Source: a virus
Reading direction: 5' to 3' (one strand)
IMG/VR virus record: IMGVR_UViG_3300041583_000040
Span: 1-26,560 of that record
DNA: 26,560 bases
Shown: positions 16,661 to 23,934 of the stretch, one piece after another
Numbering within the stretch: the first letter of the stretch is position 1
How the letters are laid out: each line of letters opens with the position of its first letter
Made by a program: the position numbers and the translations under genes
Notes under the pieces: model-generated
Seen by the model: only the letters and a program-made list of their open reading frames with translations
What the model was told of the DNA's origin: nothing
The model's database searches: none

Positions 16661-16668
16661 CAAATATA
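16661..16668 (-). promoter_or_regulatory. Candidate -7 element TATATTTG
   Basis: Read on the - strand, 16668-16661 is TATATTTG, an exact match to the Bacteroidota -7 consensus TAnnTTTG, about 35 nt upstream of the ATG at 16626. I could not find a TTTG (-33) at the usual spacing, so the call is modest. The 138-nt divergent gap 16627-16764 must also carry the promoter of the portal operon, which I could not locate with confidence. Confidence 0.35.
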
Positions 16669-16764
16669 CGGACTTTAATATAACTTACCTAATTTAAACA
16701 CAATTATTTTCAAATAAAAAACAAACACACTCTTTGATAACATATTAATTAAATACTGATTACG

Positions 16765-17118
16765 ATGATATATTTGACACCCGGAGTTACTCAATCGACT
16801 TGGCTATCACTTAAAGAGGATATGGCATATGGCTCTACATCATCAGTTATTTTTACTTTCACTAACGATATGACTGGTGAGGTTATAACATTTACACCCG
16901 TAGATTTACAACCAACCAACAAGTGGAGTAGATATGACTTATATGTAGGCACACCACAATCTCTTCCTGAGACCTTAGATATGAGACCTGGAATGTGGAG
17001 TTATGAAATTGTTTCAGATAATACCACACTCGAAACGGGAAAGGTGGTGGTAGAAAATACTAAAACGTGGATGACACGAACAACACCCGCTAAAAACACT
17101 GCCGTCTTCAAACGATAA
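16765..17118 (+). CDS. Small conserved phage protein before the portal gene
   Basis: This 117-residue protein has an opening 'MIYLTPGVTQSTWLSL', a middle 'FTFTNDMTGEVITFTPVDLQ' and an end 'GMWSYEIVSDNTTLETGKVV'. I recognise this pattern from short beta-rich proteins in Bacteroidota phage structural modules, where it is usually annotated as hypothetical. It has the look of a two-sheet Ig-like or fibre-attachment domain. No catalytic motif is visible. It opens the second structural operon after the antisense gene. An AACATATTA element lies 20 nt before the start, and the portal gene follows after two bases (TAATTATG), suggesting coupled translation. A minor head or fibre-base role is a guess. 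Confidence 0.5.
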   Translation: MIYLTPGVTQSTWLSLKEDMAYGSTSSVIFTFTNDMTGEVITFTPVDLQPTNKWSRYDLYVGTPQSLPETLDMRPGMWSYEIVSDNTTLETGKVVVENTKTWMTRTTPAKNTAVFKR

Positions 17119-17120
17119 TT

Positions 17121-18281
17121 ATGGGATTATTTAACTTTAATAAGAAATCAGAAGCTCAACAAGAGCCTAAACAAGTACGTTCTAGTGACATACTTGAAAC
17201 TATCAATATGAGGAATATTGACTTACCACAACCAAAGGAACATAATGCTTATGATTGGGTTCTTTTTGGAAATAACAACCAATTCCCTATTGAACTTCTA
17301 GAGTATAAGAACTCTTCATCGATACACGATAGTATAATAGAGTCTAAGACATCTTTAATAGCTGGTAAAGGGTTTATGTTTGATAAGACTAGAGAACTAT
17401 CAGATCAATTTATAATCGATAATTGGAAGTTAGTTCCATTTTGGAGAAAACTGGATAAGATATTTCACCAAGTTACTAGAGACCAACAAACATTTGGTTA
17501 TTCTTGTTTTGAAGTAATCTATTCAATGGATAGAACTAGAATCGTAGATATTAACTGGGTTGATGCTTCAAGAATAGCTTGTGGTAAACAGGATGAGAAT
17601 GGTAATATTAATTCTTATTACTATTGTGCTGATTGGAAGAATACTAGAAAGAACACACCGAGAGAAATTGCGACATTTGATCCAAATAGTGATTCTGTTA
17701 GACAATTAATGTGGATTCAATATGATGATAACAATATGGATTATTATGCACTTCCTAATTACTATTCTGCTTTAAGATGGATTAAAGCAGATGGACTTAT
17801 GGCTGAGTATAATCTAGCCGCTATTAACAATGGATTCTCACCAAGTATTGTATTCAAATTTTACAAGAAACCAACACCAGAGGAAAGAAGAATGAACGCA
17901 GAGGCTGTAAAGTCTCAACACGGTGGTCCTTCTAATGCTGGTAAAGCTATTATATTATATTCTGATGGTAAAGATTTATCACCAGATATAGACACATTAG
18001 ATTCAACTAATATTGATTCAAGGTTAATAACAGTTGCTGATCAAATTGTTCAAAACATAATAACCGCACATAGAAGTCACCCACAATTAATGGGTATTCA
18101 AACACCTGGATCACTTGGAGTTTCATCAGAACTACTTCAAAGCTGGGTGATAATGGATAATATGGTTATCAAACCTGAAAGGAAATTAATACTTGATGCT
18201 TTCAAAGCAGTTTTAGTTTTCAATGGAGTTGTTAGAGTTCAAATAGAACCTTCAACACCAATAAAAATCATAACACAATAA
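17121..18281 (+). CDS. Portal protein
   Basis: In this 386-residue protein the N-terminus 'YDWVLFGNNNQFPIELLEY', then 'SIHDSIIESKTSLIAGKGF', 'WRKLDKIFHQVTRDQQTFGY', 'YYALPNYYSALRWIKADGLM', 'NNGFSPSIVFKFY' and 'ITVADQIVQNIITAHRSHP' follow the layout of PBSX/HK97-type portal proteins of Bacteroidota phages: clip and stem, then the long crown-side helix. The portal ring sits at one capsid vertex and is the channel for DNA. It lies downstream of the capsid gene here, instead of upstream. No terminase gene precedes it. The start is two bases after the previous stop; the next gene begins three bases after its own stop. Confidence 0.8.
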   Translation: MGLFNFNKKSEAQQEPKQVRSSDILETINMRNIDLPQPKEHNAYDWVLFGNNNQFPIELLEYKNSSSIHDSIIESKTSLIAGKGFMFDKTRELSDQFIIDNWKLVPFWRKLDKIFHQVTRDQQTFGYSCFEVIYSMDRTRIVDINWVDASRIACGKQDENGNINSYYYCADWKNTRKNTPREIATFDPNSDSVRQLMWIQYDDNNMDYYALPNYYSALRWIKADGLMAEYNLAAINNGFSPSIVFKFYKKPTPEERRMNAEAVKSQHGGPSNAGKAIILYSDGKDLSPDIDTLDSTNIDSRLITVADQIVQNIITAHRSHPQLMGIQTPGSLGVSSELLQSWVIMDNMVIKPERKLILDAFKAVLVFNGVVRVQIEPSTPIKIITQ

Positions 18282-18284
18282 ACC

Positions 18285-18842
18285 ATGGCAGCTACTTTTT
18301 CCGCATTATTCATAGATGATGTATATCTTAAAGACAATTCACCACTGGGTAAATCAATTGACGTTGATGAAATCTACCCATTCGTTGAACAAGCACAAGA
18401 CATACACACCCAACAAGTTATGGGAACACCCCTATACAACGAACTATCTTATATCTTATATTCTGGTGGTACGTTTACTCCAATTCAATTAGATGCTGTT
18501 AATATAGCTTCTAAGGCACTTTGTTATTGGACAGTTTATTTAGCTCTACCACATTTATATTTAAGGATAAGAAATGCTGGTGTTGTTAAACAATCTTCAG
18601 GAGATACACAAAACTCAGATTTATCAGAGATGAAGTATTTGAAAGAAGAGATGTCTAACTTAGCTGAGTTTTGGAATCAAAGATTGATTAACTTCTTATG
18701 TGATAATTCATCTTCATTCCCTCTTTATAATGCGGCTAGTGATGATATCAACCCAAGTTCTAAGGCTTATGATAGTGATATCTACTTAGAAGATTACCCA
18801 ACTTCTGATGAGTTGAGGTTCCTAAAAAAGTATTTAAGTTAA
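18285..18842 (+). CDS. Head-tail connector / head completion protein
   Basis: This 185-residue, mostly helical protein opens 'FSALFIDDVYLKDNSPLG', followed by 'DEIYPFVEQAQDIHTQQVMG' and 'LYNELSYIL'. A central helix 'ASKALCYWTVYLALPHLYLR' follows, and then 'EMSNLAEFWNQRLINFL'. This is the pattern of the gp6/gp15-like connectors in Bacteroidota phages (a DUF6712-type family, as far as I recall), which form the ring below the portal. The position right after the portal agrees. The stop is one base from the next start (TTAATATG). Confidence 0.6.
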   Translation: MAATFSALFIDDVYLKDNSPLGKSIDVDEIYPFVEQAQDIHTQQVMGTPLYNELSYILYSGGTFTPIQLDAVNIASKALCYWTVYLALPHLYLRIRNAGVVKQSSGDTQNSDLSEMKYLKEEMSNLAEFWNQRLINFLCDNSSSFPLYNAASDDINPSSKAYDSDIYLEDYPTSDELRFLKKYLS

Positions 18843-18843
18843 T

Positions 18844-19092
18844 ATGTATTTACAAGAGATGTTGATTTTCTTGGGTGGTTTAAGTATATCAATAATTGGT
18901 TACTTTTTAAGATCATCTATGAATGAATTAAAAGAGGTTAAGAAAGTGGCTTACAATAATTTAACAAAGTTACAAGTTATTGAGAATGATTACTTAAACA
19001 AGATAGATTCGTTAAACAACCGTATTGAGTTATTATATAAAGCTATAGATAAACTAAGTGATAAGATAGACCACTTAGATATAAAAAATTAA
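18844..19092 (+). CDS. Small membrane-anchored coiled-coil protein
   Basis: In this 82-residue protein a single membrane segment near residues 6-23 ('MLIFLGGLSISIIGYFL') is followed by 'RSSMNELKEVKKVAYNN' and a heptad-like helix to the end. Short proteins with this build are common near the portal/connector genes of Bacteroidota phages. A class III-like holin or a spanin-type role has been suggested for similar proteins, but no lysin gene is in the window to support lysis. It is tightly packed between the connector and the next gene (one base and six bases), so it is co-expressed with late genes. Confidence 0.6.
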   Translation: MYLQEMLIFLGGLSISIIGYFLRSSMNELKEVKKVAYNNLTKLQVIENDYLNKIDSLNNRIELLYKAIDKLSDKIDHLDIKN

Positions 19093-19098
19093 TATCAA

Positions 19099-19692
19099 AT
19101 GGCGTTAGTTAAAAGCTTACTTATTAAGAATAATTTATACAATGGTGTTAGAATGGTTATACAGGGTTCTCAATCTAGTGATACTTATTACTATTACACA
19201 GAGGCATCTGGTGATAGATTCTATTTTACATCTATTAGTGGTACTCAATCACCTTCATTAGAATCCGCATCTTTTAGAACATTCTTCTCAATGACACAAT
19301 CATCAACTGATGGTGATTTTACTTATGATTTGATACCTATGTCAACAGGTAACTCTGTTATGATAGAAACTAAAGTTGTTGGTGTTAATGGTGATAATAC
19401 TAAATATTATATGATGAAATCGTTTGGTGGATTCGTACATGATGGTACTAACTTAGATAACATAGGAATGAATTATGAAGTCGTTGGTAACTTCGTATCA
19501 GGAGGAGCTTCATTTTCACAATCAGGTACATCATCTGTTAAGTTAACAATGACACCAGAGACATCAGAAACTATTGACTGGGATATACACATATATTACA
19601 CAAAGGGATTCCATACAGTATCAGGTGGAGGAGGTTCACCATTAACTCCACCAGTTATATACACACCATCACCAAATAACCCAACATCTTAA
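19099..19692 (+). CDS. Probable virion protein with a Pro-rich tail
   Basis: I do not recognise this 197-residue protein. It is rich in Ser, Thr, Gly and Tyr and appears beta-stranded ('NNLYNGVRMVIQGSQSSDTY', 'YDLIPMSTGNSVMIETKVVG', 'VKLTMTPETSETIDWDIHIY'). It ends in a glycine- and proline-rich linker (SGGGGSPLTPPVIYTPSP). That composition is typical of phage surface proteins and the flexible tail suggests a tether. Only two bases separate its stop from the collagen-like gene (TAATTATG), so the two are probably made together and could form one fibre, with this protein as base or head. Confidence 0.5.
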   Translation: MALVKSLLIKNNLYNGVRMVIQGSQSSDTYYYYTEASGDRFYFTSISGTQSPSLESASFRTFFSMTQSSTDGDFTYDLIPMSTGNSVMIETKVVGVNGDNTKYYMMKSFGGFVHDGTNLDNIGMNYEVVGNFVSGGASFSQSGTSSVKLTMTPETSETIDWDIHIYYTKGFHTVSGGGGSPLTPPVIYTPSPNNPTS

Positions 19693-19694
19693 TT

Positions 19695-20519
19695 ATGAGT
19701 AACACAATATACATATTACAAAAAGATGGTACTTATAAGAAAACTATCTATTCAGAGAAAGAGATTAAAGGAAACTTAGCTCTTACAGAAGATCTATTAC
19801 CTATTGGTGCCACTGGATCAAATGGTTTAGATGGTAAGATTGGTAGAGATGGTAAAGATGGTATTAATGGTGAGAATGGTATTCAAGGTATACAAGGAGA
19901 GTTTGGTTTACAAGGGATTCCTGGTTTAAATGGGATTCAAGGTGAAACTGGACCAATTGGTCTTCAAGGATTACCAGGTGATGTAGGTCAAGAAGGTAAA
20001 GAAGGTATGATAGGACCAATGGGTCTTCAAGGATTACCAGGTGAGACAGGAGATATTGGACTAAGAGGTGAGAAGGGTGAAATAGGATTACAAGGACTTA
20101 CTGGTAAGAATGGTCGTATGGGTGTTCGTGGTGAGAAAGGAGATAAAGGAGATGTTGGTCCTAAGGGTTGGAGAGGTGATATGGGATTACCAGGAGTCAC
20201 AGGAGCAACCGGACCAAGAGGTATTCAAGGTATACCAGGACCAAGAGGAATGGGTGGTATGGGACCAGCTGGACCCGTTGGACCAGCGGGTGCAGGTACA
20301 TCACAATATAGATTCATAACTGATGAGATAACTATTCAACCAGGAGAACAACAGGTTGCTTATGATTTATACATAATTGATAAACTAATAGTATCTGGTT
20401 CAGATCAATCATATTTAATTGGGTCACAAACTTTTAGTAATGATTCTTTATTAAATATAAAGACTGATATATGGATCGAAGGAACATTCGAGGTAAGTGG
20501 AATAGTAACATTTGATTAA
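19695..20519 (+). CDS. Collagen-like fibre protein, charged-triplet type
   Basis: This 274-residue protein has a short N-terminal part (1-37), then about 54 uninterrupted Gly-X-Y triplets (about 38-199), then a beta-rich C-terminal domain of about 75 residues ('FITDEITIQPGEQQVAYDLY'). The triplets are diverse and include many Lys-Gly-Asp/Glu combinations (GEKGDKGD, GKDGINGEN) and Gly-X-Pro. In bacterial and phage collagens such charged pairs stabilise the triple helix without hydroxyproline. This differs clearly from the Thr/Gln-only triplets of the next gene. The C-terminal domain is probably the trimerisation or receptor-binding head. A 69-residue frame inside it in another phase is a shadow. 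Confidence 0.8.
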   Translation: MSNTIYILQKDGTYKKTIYSEKEIKGNLALTEDLLPIGATGSNGLDGKIGRDGKDGINGENGIQGIQGEFGLQGIPGLNGIQGETGPIGLQGLPGDVGQEGKEGMIGPMGLQGLPGETGDIGLRGEKGEIGLQGLTGKNGRMGVRGEKGDKGDVGPKGWRGDMGLPGVTGATGPRGIQGIPGPRGMGGMGPAGPVGPAGAGTSQYRFITDEITIQPGEQQVAYDLYIIDKLIVSGSDQSYLIGSQTFSNDSLLNIKTDIWIEGTFEVSGIVTFD

Positions 20520-20551
20520 AAACAATATAAGAAATAAAAAACATAATTAAT
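20518..20551 (+). promoter_or_regulatory. 34-nt leader, copy 3
   Basis: AAAAACAATA begins at the stop codon of the previous gene, and AACATAATTAAT ends directly before ATG 20552. It is about 85% identical to the copy at 9315 with identical spacing. Confidence 0.45.
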
Positions 20552-21367
20552 ATGGGTTTAATAAACATTAGTAGAGTATTAGGTGGTTCATCATCAGTTC
20601 CAACACCATCAAGTGGAATAGATACACTATTCAACGAAGGTGGTGTTTGGTATTTCAAAGATTCAAATGGAGTCGTAAGTTTAATAGCTGCAGGTATATC
20701 ATACATTACAGGTGCTACTGGTGCAACTGGTGCTCAAGGTGATCAAGGGATTCAAGGAGACCAAGGAATTCAGGGTATTCAAGGAGACCAAGGTATACAA
20801 GGAGATACTGGATCAACTGGCTCAACTGGAGCAACTGGAGCAACTGGATCACAAGGAATTCAAGGAGACCAAGGTATACAAGGAGATACTGGAGCAACTG
20901 GCTCAACTGGAGCAACTGGAGCAACTGGAGCAACTGGATCACAAGGAATTCAAGGAGACCAAGGTATACAAGGAGATACTGGAGCAACTGGCTCAACTGG
21001 ATCAACTGGAGCAACTGGAGCAACTGGATCACAAGGAATTCAAGGAGACCAAGGTATACAAGGAATTCAGGGTATTCAAGGAATTCAGGGTATTCAAGGA
21101 GACCAAGGTATACAAGGAGATACTGGAGCAACTGGCTCAACTGGAGCAACTGGATCACAAGGAATTCAAGGAGACCAAGGTATACAAGGAATTCAAGGAG
21201 ACCAAGGTATACAAGGAGATACTGGACCAACTGGCTCAACTGGAGCAACTGGACCTGGAATTACATCAACTGGACCAACAGATATTAACTCTATGTGGAG
21301 TGGTAGTCAGGCTCAATACGATGGACTGGGTTCTTGGGACTCAGATACAATCTATTTTGTAGTTTAA
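20552..21367 (+). CDS. Collagen-like fibre protein, Thr/Gln triplet type
   Basis: In this 271-residue protein, residues 1-53 form a small domain with '[19 protein letters not shown]'. Residues 54 to about 236 are about 61 Gly-X-Y triplets built from very few types (GAT, GST, GIQ, GDQ, GDT, GSQ). The C-terminal 35 residues hold '[13 protein letters not shown]' and 'DTIYFVV', a pattern (W-x-G-T/S-Q-x-x-Y-D... T-h-Y-F-V) that I know from the ends of many phage fibre and tail proteins. The repeat DNA is nearly identical between units, so its length may vary between isolates. Its stop overlaps the next start (TAATG). The 216-residue + frame and the 177-residue - frame inside it exist only because the repeat lacks stops in other phases. 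Confidence 0.85.
   Translation: MGLINISRVLGGSSSVPTPSSGIDTLFNEGGVWYFKDSNGVVSLIAAGISYITGATGATGAQGDQGIQGDQGIQGIQGDQGIQGDTGSTGSTGATGATGSQGIQGDQGIQGDTGATGSTGATGATGATGSQGIQGDQGIQGDTGATGSTGSTGATGATGSQGIQGDQGIQGIQGIQGIQGIQGDQGIQGDTGATGSTGATGSQGIQGDQGIQGIQGDQGIQGDTGPTGSTGATGPGITSTGPTDINSMWSGSQAQYDGLGSWDSDTIYFVV
20711..21259 (+). repeat. Degenerate 9-nt-based tandem repeat encoding Gly-X-Y
   Basis: The blocks 'GGAGATACTGG' begin at 20801, 20882, 20972, 21116 and 21215. The distances are 81, 90, 144 and 99, all multiples of nine. Higher-order units of the form '[18 protein letters not shown]...' are therefore duplicated or deleted without leaving the triplet register. This is a slippage or recombination repeat within a gene, not a CRISPR array. 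Confidence 0.85.
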
Positions 21368-22131
21368 TGGCTGGTTTATTTAGAGGAACATCAGAGATGA
21401 CCGACTTGAAAAGAGGTTCAGATGATGTATTAAAAGTATATAGAGGTACTAATTTAGTATGGGAAAGATCAACACCTATTCCATTATTAGATTCATATGA
21501 TTTCTATTATGATGCTGGTAAGAGCACTACGTTTATTGATCAAACCACCAATGGTAATGATGGTACAGAATACACATCACCAGGTGGATCTGGAGCAATA
21601 ACACATATATCTGGAGCTGAACCATATTGGAATTTCACAGTATCCACAAAACCAGGTAAATATGTAGATACTGGAACTACATTAGGAAACGTAACAGGAG
21701 CATCATACACACAAGTCATTGTTGTAAAACCAGTATTCGTAGATATGTGTTATGTTATGTTTATAGATGGTGCACCATCCCAAACATATATTAATATTAG
21801 TGATACCTCTGGGAAAATACAATACAAAACAGGATTCACCACTAATTTAGATCCAACTACATCATTATCAGCTTCAAATTACTATTTAATAATAACTGTT
21901 GTTGATGGAACAAATAAATCTATTTATATAAATGATGTACTTAGAGCAACCAACACAAGTTTAAATACTGGAACATATACAAGTTCGATGAAATTAGGTT
22001 GGCCACTCGCAAGTACAAATAAAGCAAATGCTATGAAAATTTGTGCTACAGGTATTATGACTGATAAAGCTTTAGACGCAACTGAGAGAACAGAGATATA
22101 TGATTACTACAATGGTATTTATTCATTTTAG
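21367..22131 (+). CDS. LamG/concanavalin-like lectin-fold virion protein
   Basis: Starting at ATG 21367 gives 254 residues ([11 protein letters not shown]...). This ATG overlaps the previous stop in TAATG, the junction type used throughout, and I prefer it to a TTG at 21334 inside the collagen gene. The N-terminus 'LKRGSDDVLKVYRGTNLVWE' is a pattern often seen in phage virion proteins. From about residue 40 the protein looks like a jelly-roll of the LamG_3 type: 'DQTTNGNDGTEY', 'GKYVDTGTTLGNVTGASYTQ', 'YYLIITVVDGTNKSIYIND' and a C-terminal 'TDKALDATERTEIYDYYNG'. Such domains bind carbohydrates. Together with the collagen stalk upstream it may form a receptor-binding fibre. Confidence 0.65.
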   Translation: MAGLFRGTSEMTDLKRGSDDVLKVYRGTNLVWERSTPIPLLDSYDFYYDAGKSTTFIDQTTNGNDGTEYTSPGGSGAITHISGAEPYWNFTVSTKPGKYVDTGTTLGNVTGASYTQVIVVKPVFVDMCYVMFIDGAPSQTYINISDTSGKIQYKTGFTTNLDPTTSLSASNYYLIITVVDGTNKSIYINDVLRATNTSLNTGTYTSSMKLGWPLASTNKANAMKICATGIMTDKALDATERTEIYDYYNGIYSF

Positions 22132-22164
22132 TAAACAAGATTATAAAAAATAAACATAATAGAT
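22131..22164 (+). promoter_or_regulatory. 34-nt leader, copy 4
   Basis: The first half is diverged (GTAAACAAGA), but AACATAATAGAT directly before ATG 22165 is identical to copy 1. It starts at the last base of the upstream stop codon. Confidence 0.4.
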
Positions 22165-22680
22165 ATGTCCACATATTCAGTATATAACATAGAAGTAGAT
22201 GATAAGATATTAATCGATGATGGATCGGGTGCGGCCCCATCATTAACATTCACAGGTGATTCCGACACGGGTATGTACAGAAGTGCTACCGATGAAATAG
22301 GATTCTCAGCAGGTGGTATCGCTACAATGCAAGTAAAAGAAACTGGTGTTACAGTATTAGCACTTGATAATCTTAATAGAACATTTCATACTTTAACTGA
22401 TGCAGCCACTATATCATGGGATTATTCAGATGGATATAATGCTAAGGTTACTTTAGGTGGTAATAGAAGCTTATCTATCGGGACTGTATCAAATGGTGAT
22501 TACGGTACATTAGTAGTTACACAAGATGGTACTGGTACAAGAGTAATTAACTTTGGAGCCAATGATAAGTTCGCATCAGCCACACACTCATTCTCAACAG
22601 GATCTGGGGACGTTGATATATTCACTTGGGTATATGATGGTACAGATTTCATATGGAACTATAATAACGACTTCGCTTAA
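22165..22680 (+). CDS. Short tail-fibre-type protein
   Basis: In this 171-residue protein, residues about 27-64 contain 'LTFTGDSDTGMYRSATDEIG' and 'FSAGGIATMQVKETG', the 'GDsdTGmyr...iGfsaGG' motif widespread in phage tail fibres and also found in diverged form in the gene at 965. The second half ('LGGNRSLSIGTVSNGDYGTL', 'GTRVINFGANDKFA', 'VDIFTWVYDGTDFIWNYN') is a beta sandwich-like pattern seen at fibre ends. It is likely a small fibre or fibre tip. Its stop overlaps the start of the PKD protein (TAATG), linking the two. Confidence 0.6.
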   Translation: MSTYSVYNIEVDDKILIDDGSGAAPSLTFTGDSDTGMYRSATDEIGFSAGGIATMQVKETGVTVLALDNLNRTFHTLTDAATISWDYSDGYNAKVTLGGNRSLSIGTVSNGDYGTLVVTQDGTGTRVINFGANDKFASATHSFSTGSGDVDIFTWVYDGTDFIWNYNNDFA

Positions 22681-23930
22681 TGATACAAATTAATTTCTTC
22701 GGGATGAATAAGTTTATCGGTGGTGTATTACCTCCTGTAGCAGATTTTACTGTTAATAGTGTGTTCTGTAATACAGGTGAGGTTTTAGCATTCACGGATT
22801 TATCAACAGAAACACCAACAAGTTGGGCTTGGGATTTCGGTGATGGTAATACATCTACGTTTGAAAACCCAACACATTCTTATTCAACACAAGGAACTTA
22901 TTCAGTTAGTATGACAGCTTCTAATGCTGATGGGTCTGATGGTGAGGCTAAAACTGATTACATACAATCTATTGAATGGTTAGGAACTTCTATAATAATG
23001 GGTGGCATGAGAGATGATGGTGATGTTCTTAGAAGCAATCTATTATCTGGTACATTTAATTGGCAAAGTGACCCATTTTCTGGTAGTAATATAAACTTCG
23101 CTGCTATTGGTGTAGCACTTAATAGATTTAATGAAATATATGTTGGTTCTAGATGGTATGGAACAGAAACATACACATTCGTTAAGACTAATTATGATGG
23201 TGATATTATTTGGGGTATTGATACAAATACATTCTGTTATGGTGCAATGGTTGATAATAATGATAACCCTTGGGTAAGTATTGAGGGAAATATTATAAAG
23301 ATGGATCCAAGTGATGGTACTATATTAGCTACCGGTGGGTCAGGATCATTCACAGCATATGATATGGCGGGTGATATGGATGGTAATATTTATACAGCAA
23401 TCTATAACTCATCTAATAATTTACAAAAATTTGATAATGATGCTAATTTCTTATGGGAAGTAAGTGATCACGGTGGTAACTTACAATCAATTGCGGTTCC
23501 GTTATCAGGAACTTATGTGGTTGCTGGTGGTGTTAGAACATCTAATATAACTTGGAGAAAATGGGATTCAGATGGTAACTTAGAATATTCTAAAGATACT
23601 GGTTCTACATTTTTCTATACTGGTAGAAATATATTCGTAGATGAAGGAAATGATTCTATCTATGTAATATCTGAGAATGAGAACCTTAGAAAATACTCAT
23701 CAGCTGGTACATTACTTTGGTCACAAACATTAAGTTGTTCTTGGTGTAGAGCATTCTTCGTTATGGGTGATGGTACACACATATACACAGGTGATCAAGC
23801 ATATGGATATAGAAGATACACAGATGCTTATCCATTAGTAGCCGCTGGTGGTTATGATGCTGGTGCTATGTTCACAATATGGTTTGGTGCTATATGGCCT
23901 TTACCTTACGGAAGAAATAATATAACATAA
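22680..23930 (+). CDS. PKD domain plus beta-propeller virion adhesin
   Basis: In this 416-residue protein, residues about 19-97 are a textbook PKD domain: 'PVADFTVNSVF', 'FTDLSTETPTSWAWDFGDG' and 'HSYSTQGTYSVSMTASNADG'. From about 98 to the end there are repeats resembling blades of an NHL/PQQ-type propeller ('NEIYVGSRW', 'GDIIWGIDTNTF', 'GNIYTAIYNSSNNLQKFD', 'DGNLEYSKDTG', 'DSIYVISENENLRKYSSAGT'). PKD and other Ig-like domains on virions are known to bind surface polysaccharides or mucus. No catalytic site is visible. No signal peptide is needed for a virion protein and none is present. It is translated together with the fibre gene before it. Confidence 0.7.
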   Translation: MIQINFFGMNKFIGGVLPPVADFTVNSVFCNTGEVLAFTDLSTETPTSWAWDFGDGNTSTFENPTHSYSTQGTYSVSMTASNADGSDGEAKTDYIQSIEWLGTSIIMGGMRDDGDVLRSNLLSGTFNWQSDPFSGSNINFAAIGVALNRFNEIYVGSRWYGTETYTFVKTNYDGDIIWGIDTNTFCYGAMVDNNDNPWVSIEGNIIKMDPSDGTILATGGSGSFTAYDMAGDMDGNIYTAIYNSSNNLQKFDNDANFLWEVSDHGGNLQSIAVPLSGTYVVAGGVRTSNITWRKWDSDGNLEYSKDTGSTFFYTGRNIFVDEGNDSIYVISENENLRKYSSAGTLLWSQTLSCSWCRAFFVMGDGTHIYTGDQAYGYRRYTDAYPLVAAGGYDAGAMFTIWFGAIWPLPYGRNNIT

Positions 23931-23934
23931 TGAT

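Noticed and set aside
16733-16762. TTTG at 16733 as a -33 promoter box for the portal operon
   Set aside because: No TAnnTTTG follows at the right distance; TACTGATT at 16754 is too poor a match.
20715-21248. 177-residue open frame on the - strand
   Set aside because: It lies wholly in the Gly-X-Y repeat DNA, which lacks stops in several phases; its translation is a low-complexity Leu/Gln/Tyr repeat.
20711-21259. Possible CRISPR-like array of direct repeats
   Set aside because: Spacing is in multiples of nine within one coding frame, with no unique spacers of constant length; it encodes collagen triplets.
21334-21336. TTG start extending the LamG-like gene into the collagen gene
   Set aside because: ATG 21367 in a TAATG overlap matches the junction type used elsewhere.
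20712-21362. 216-residue open frame on the + strand in a second phase
   Set aside because: Same cause: a repeat-derived shadow of the collagen-like gene, with a low-complexity product ([17 protein letters not shown]).
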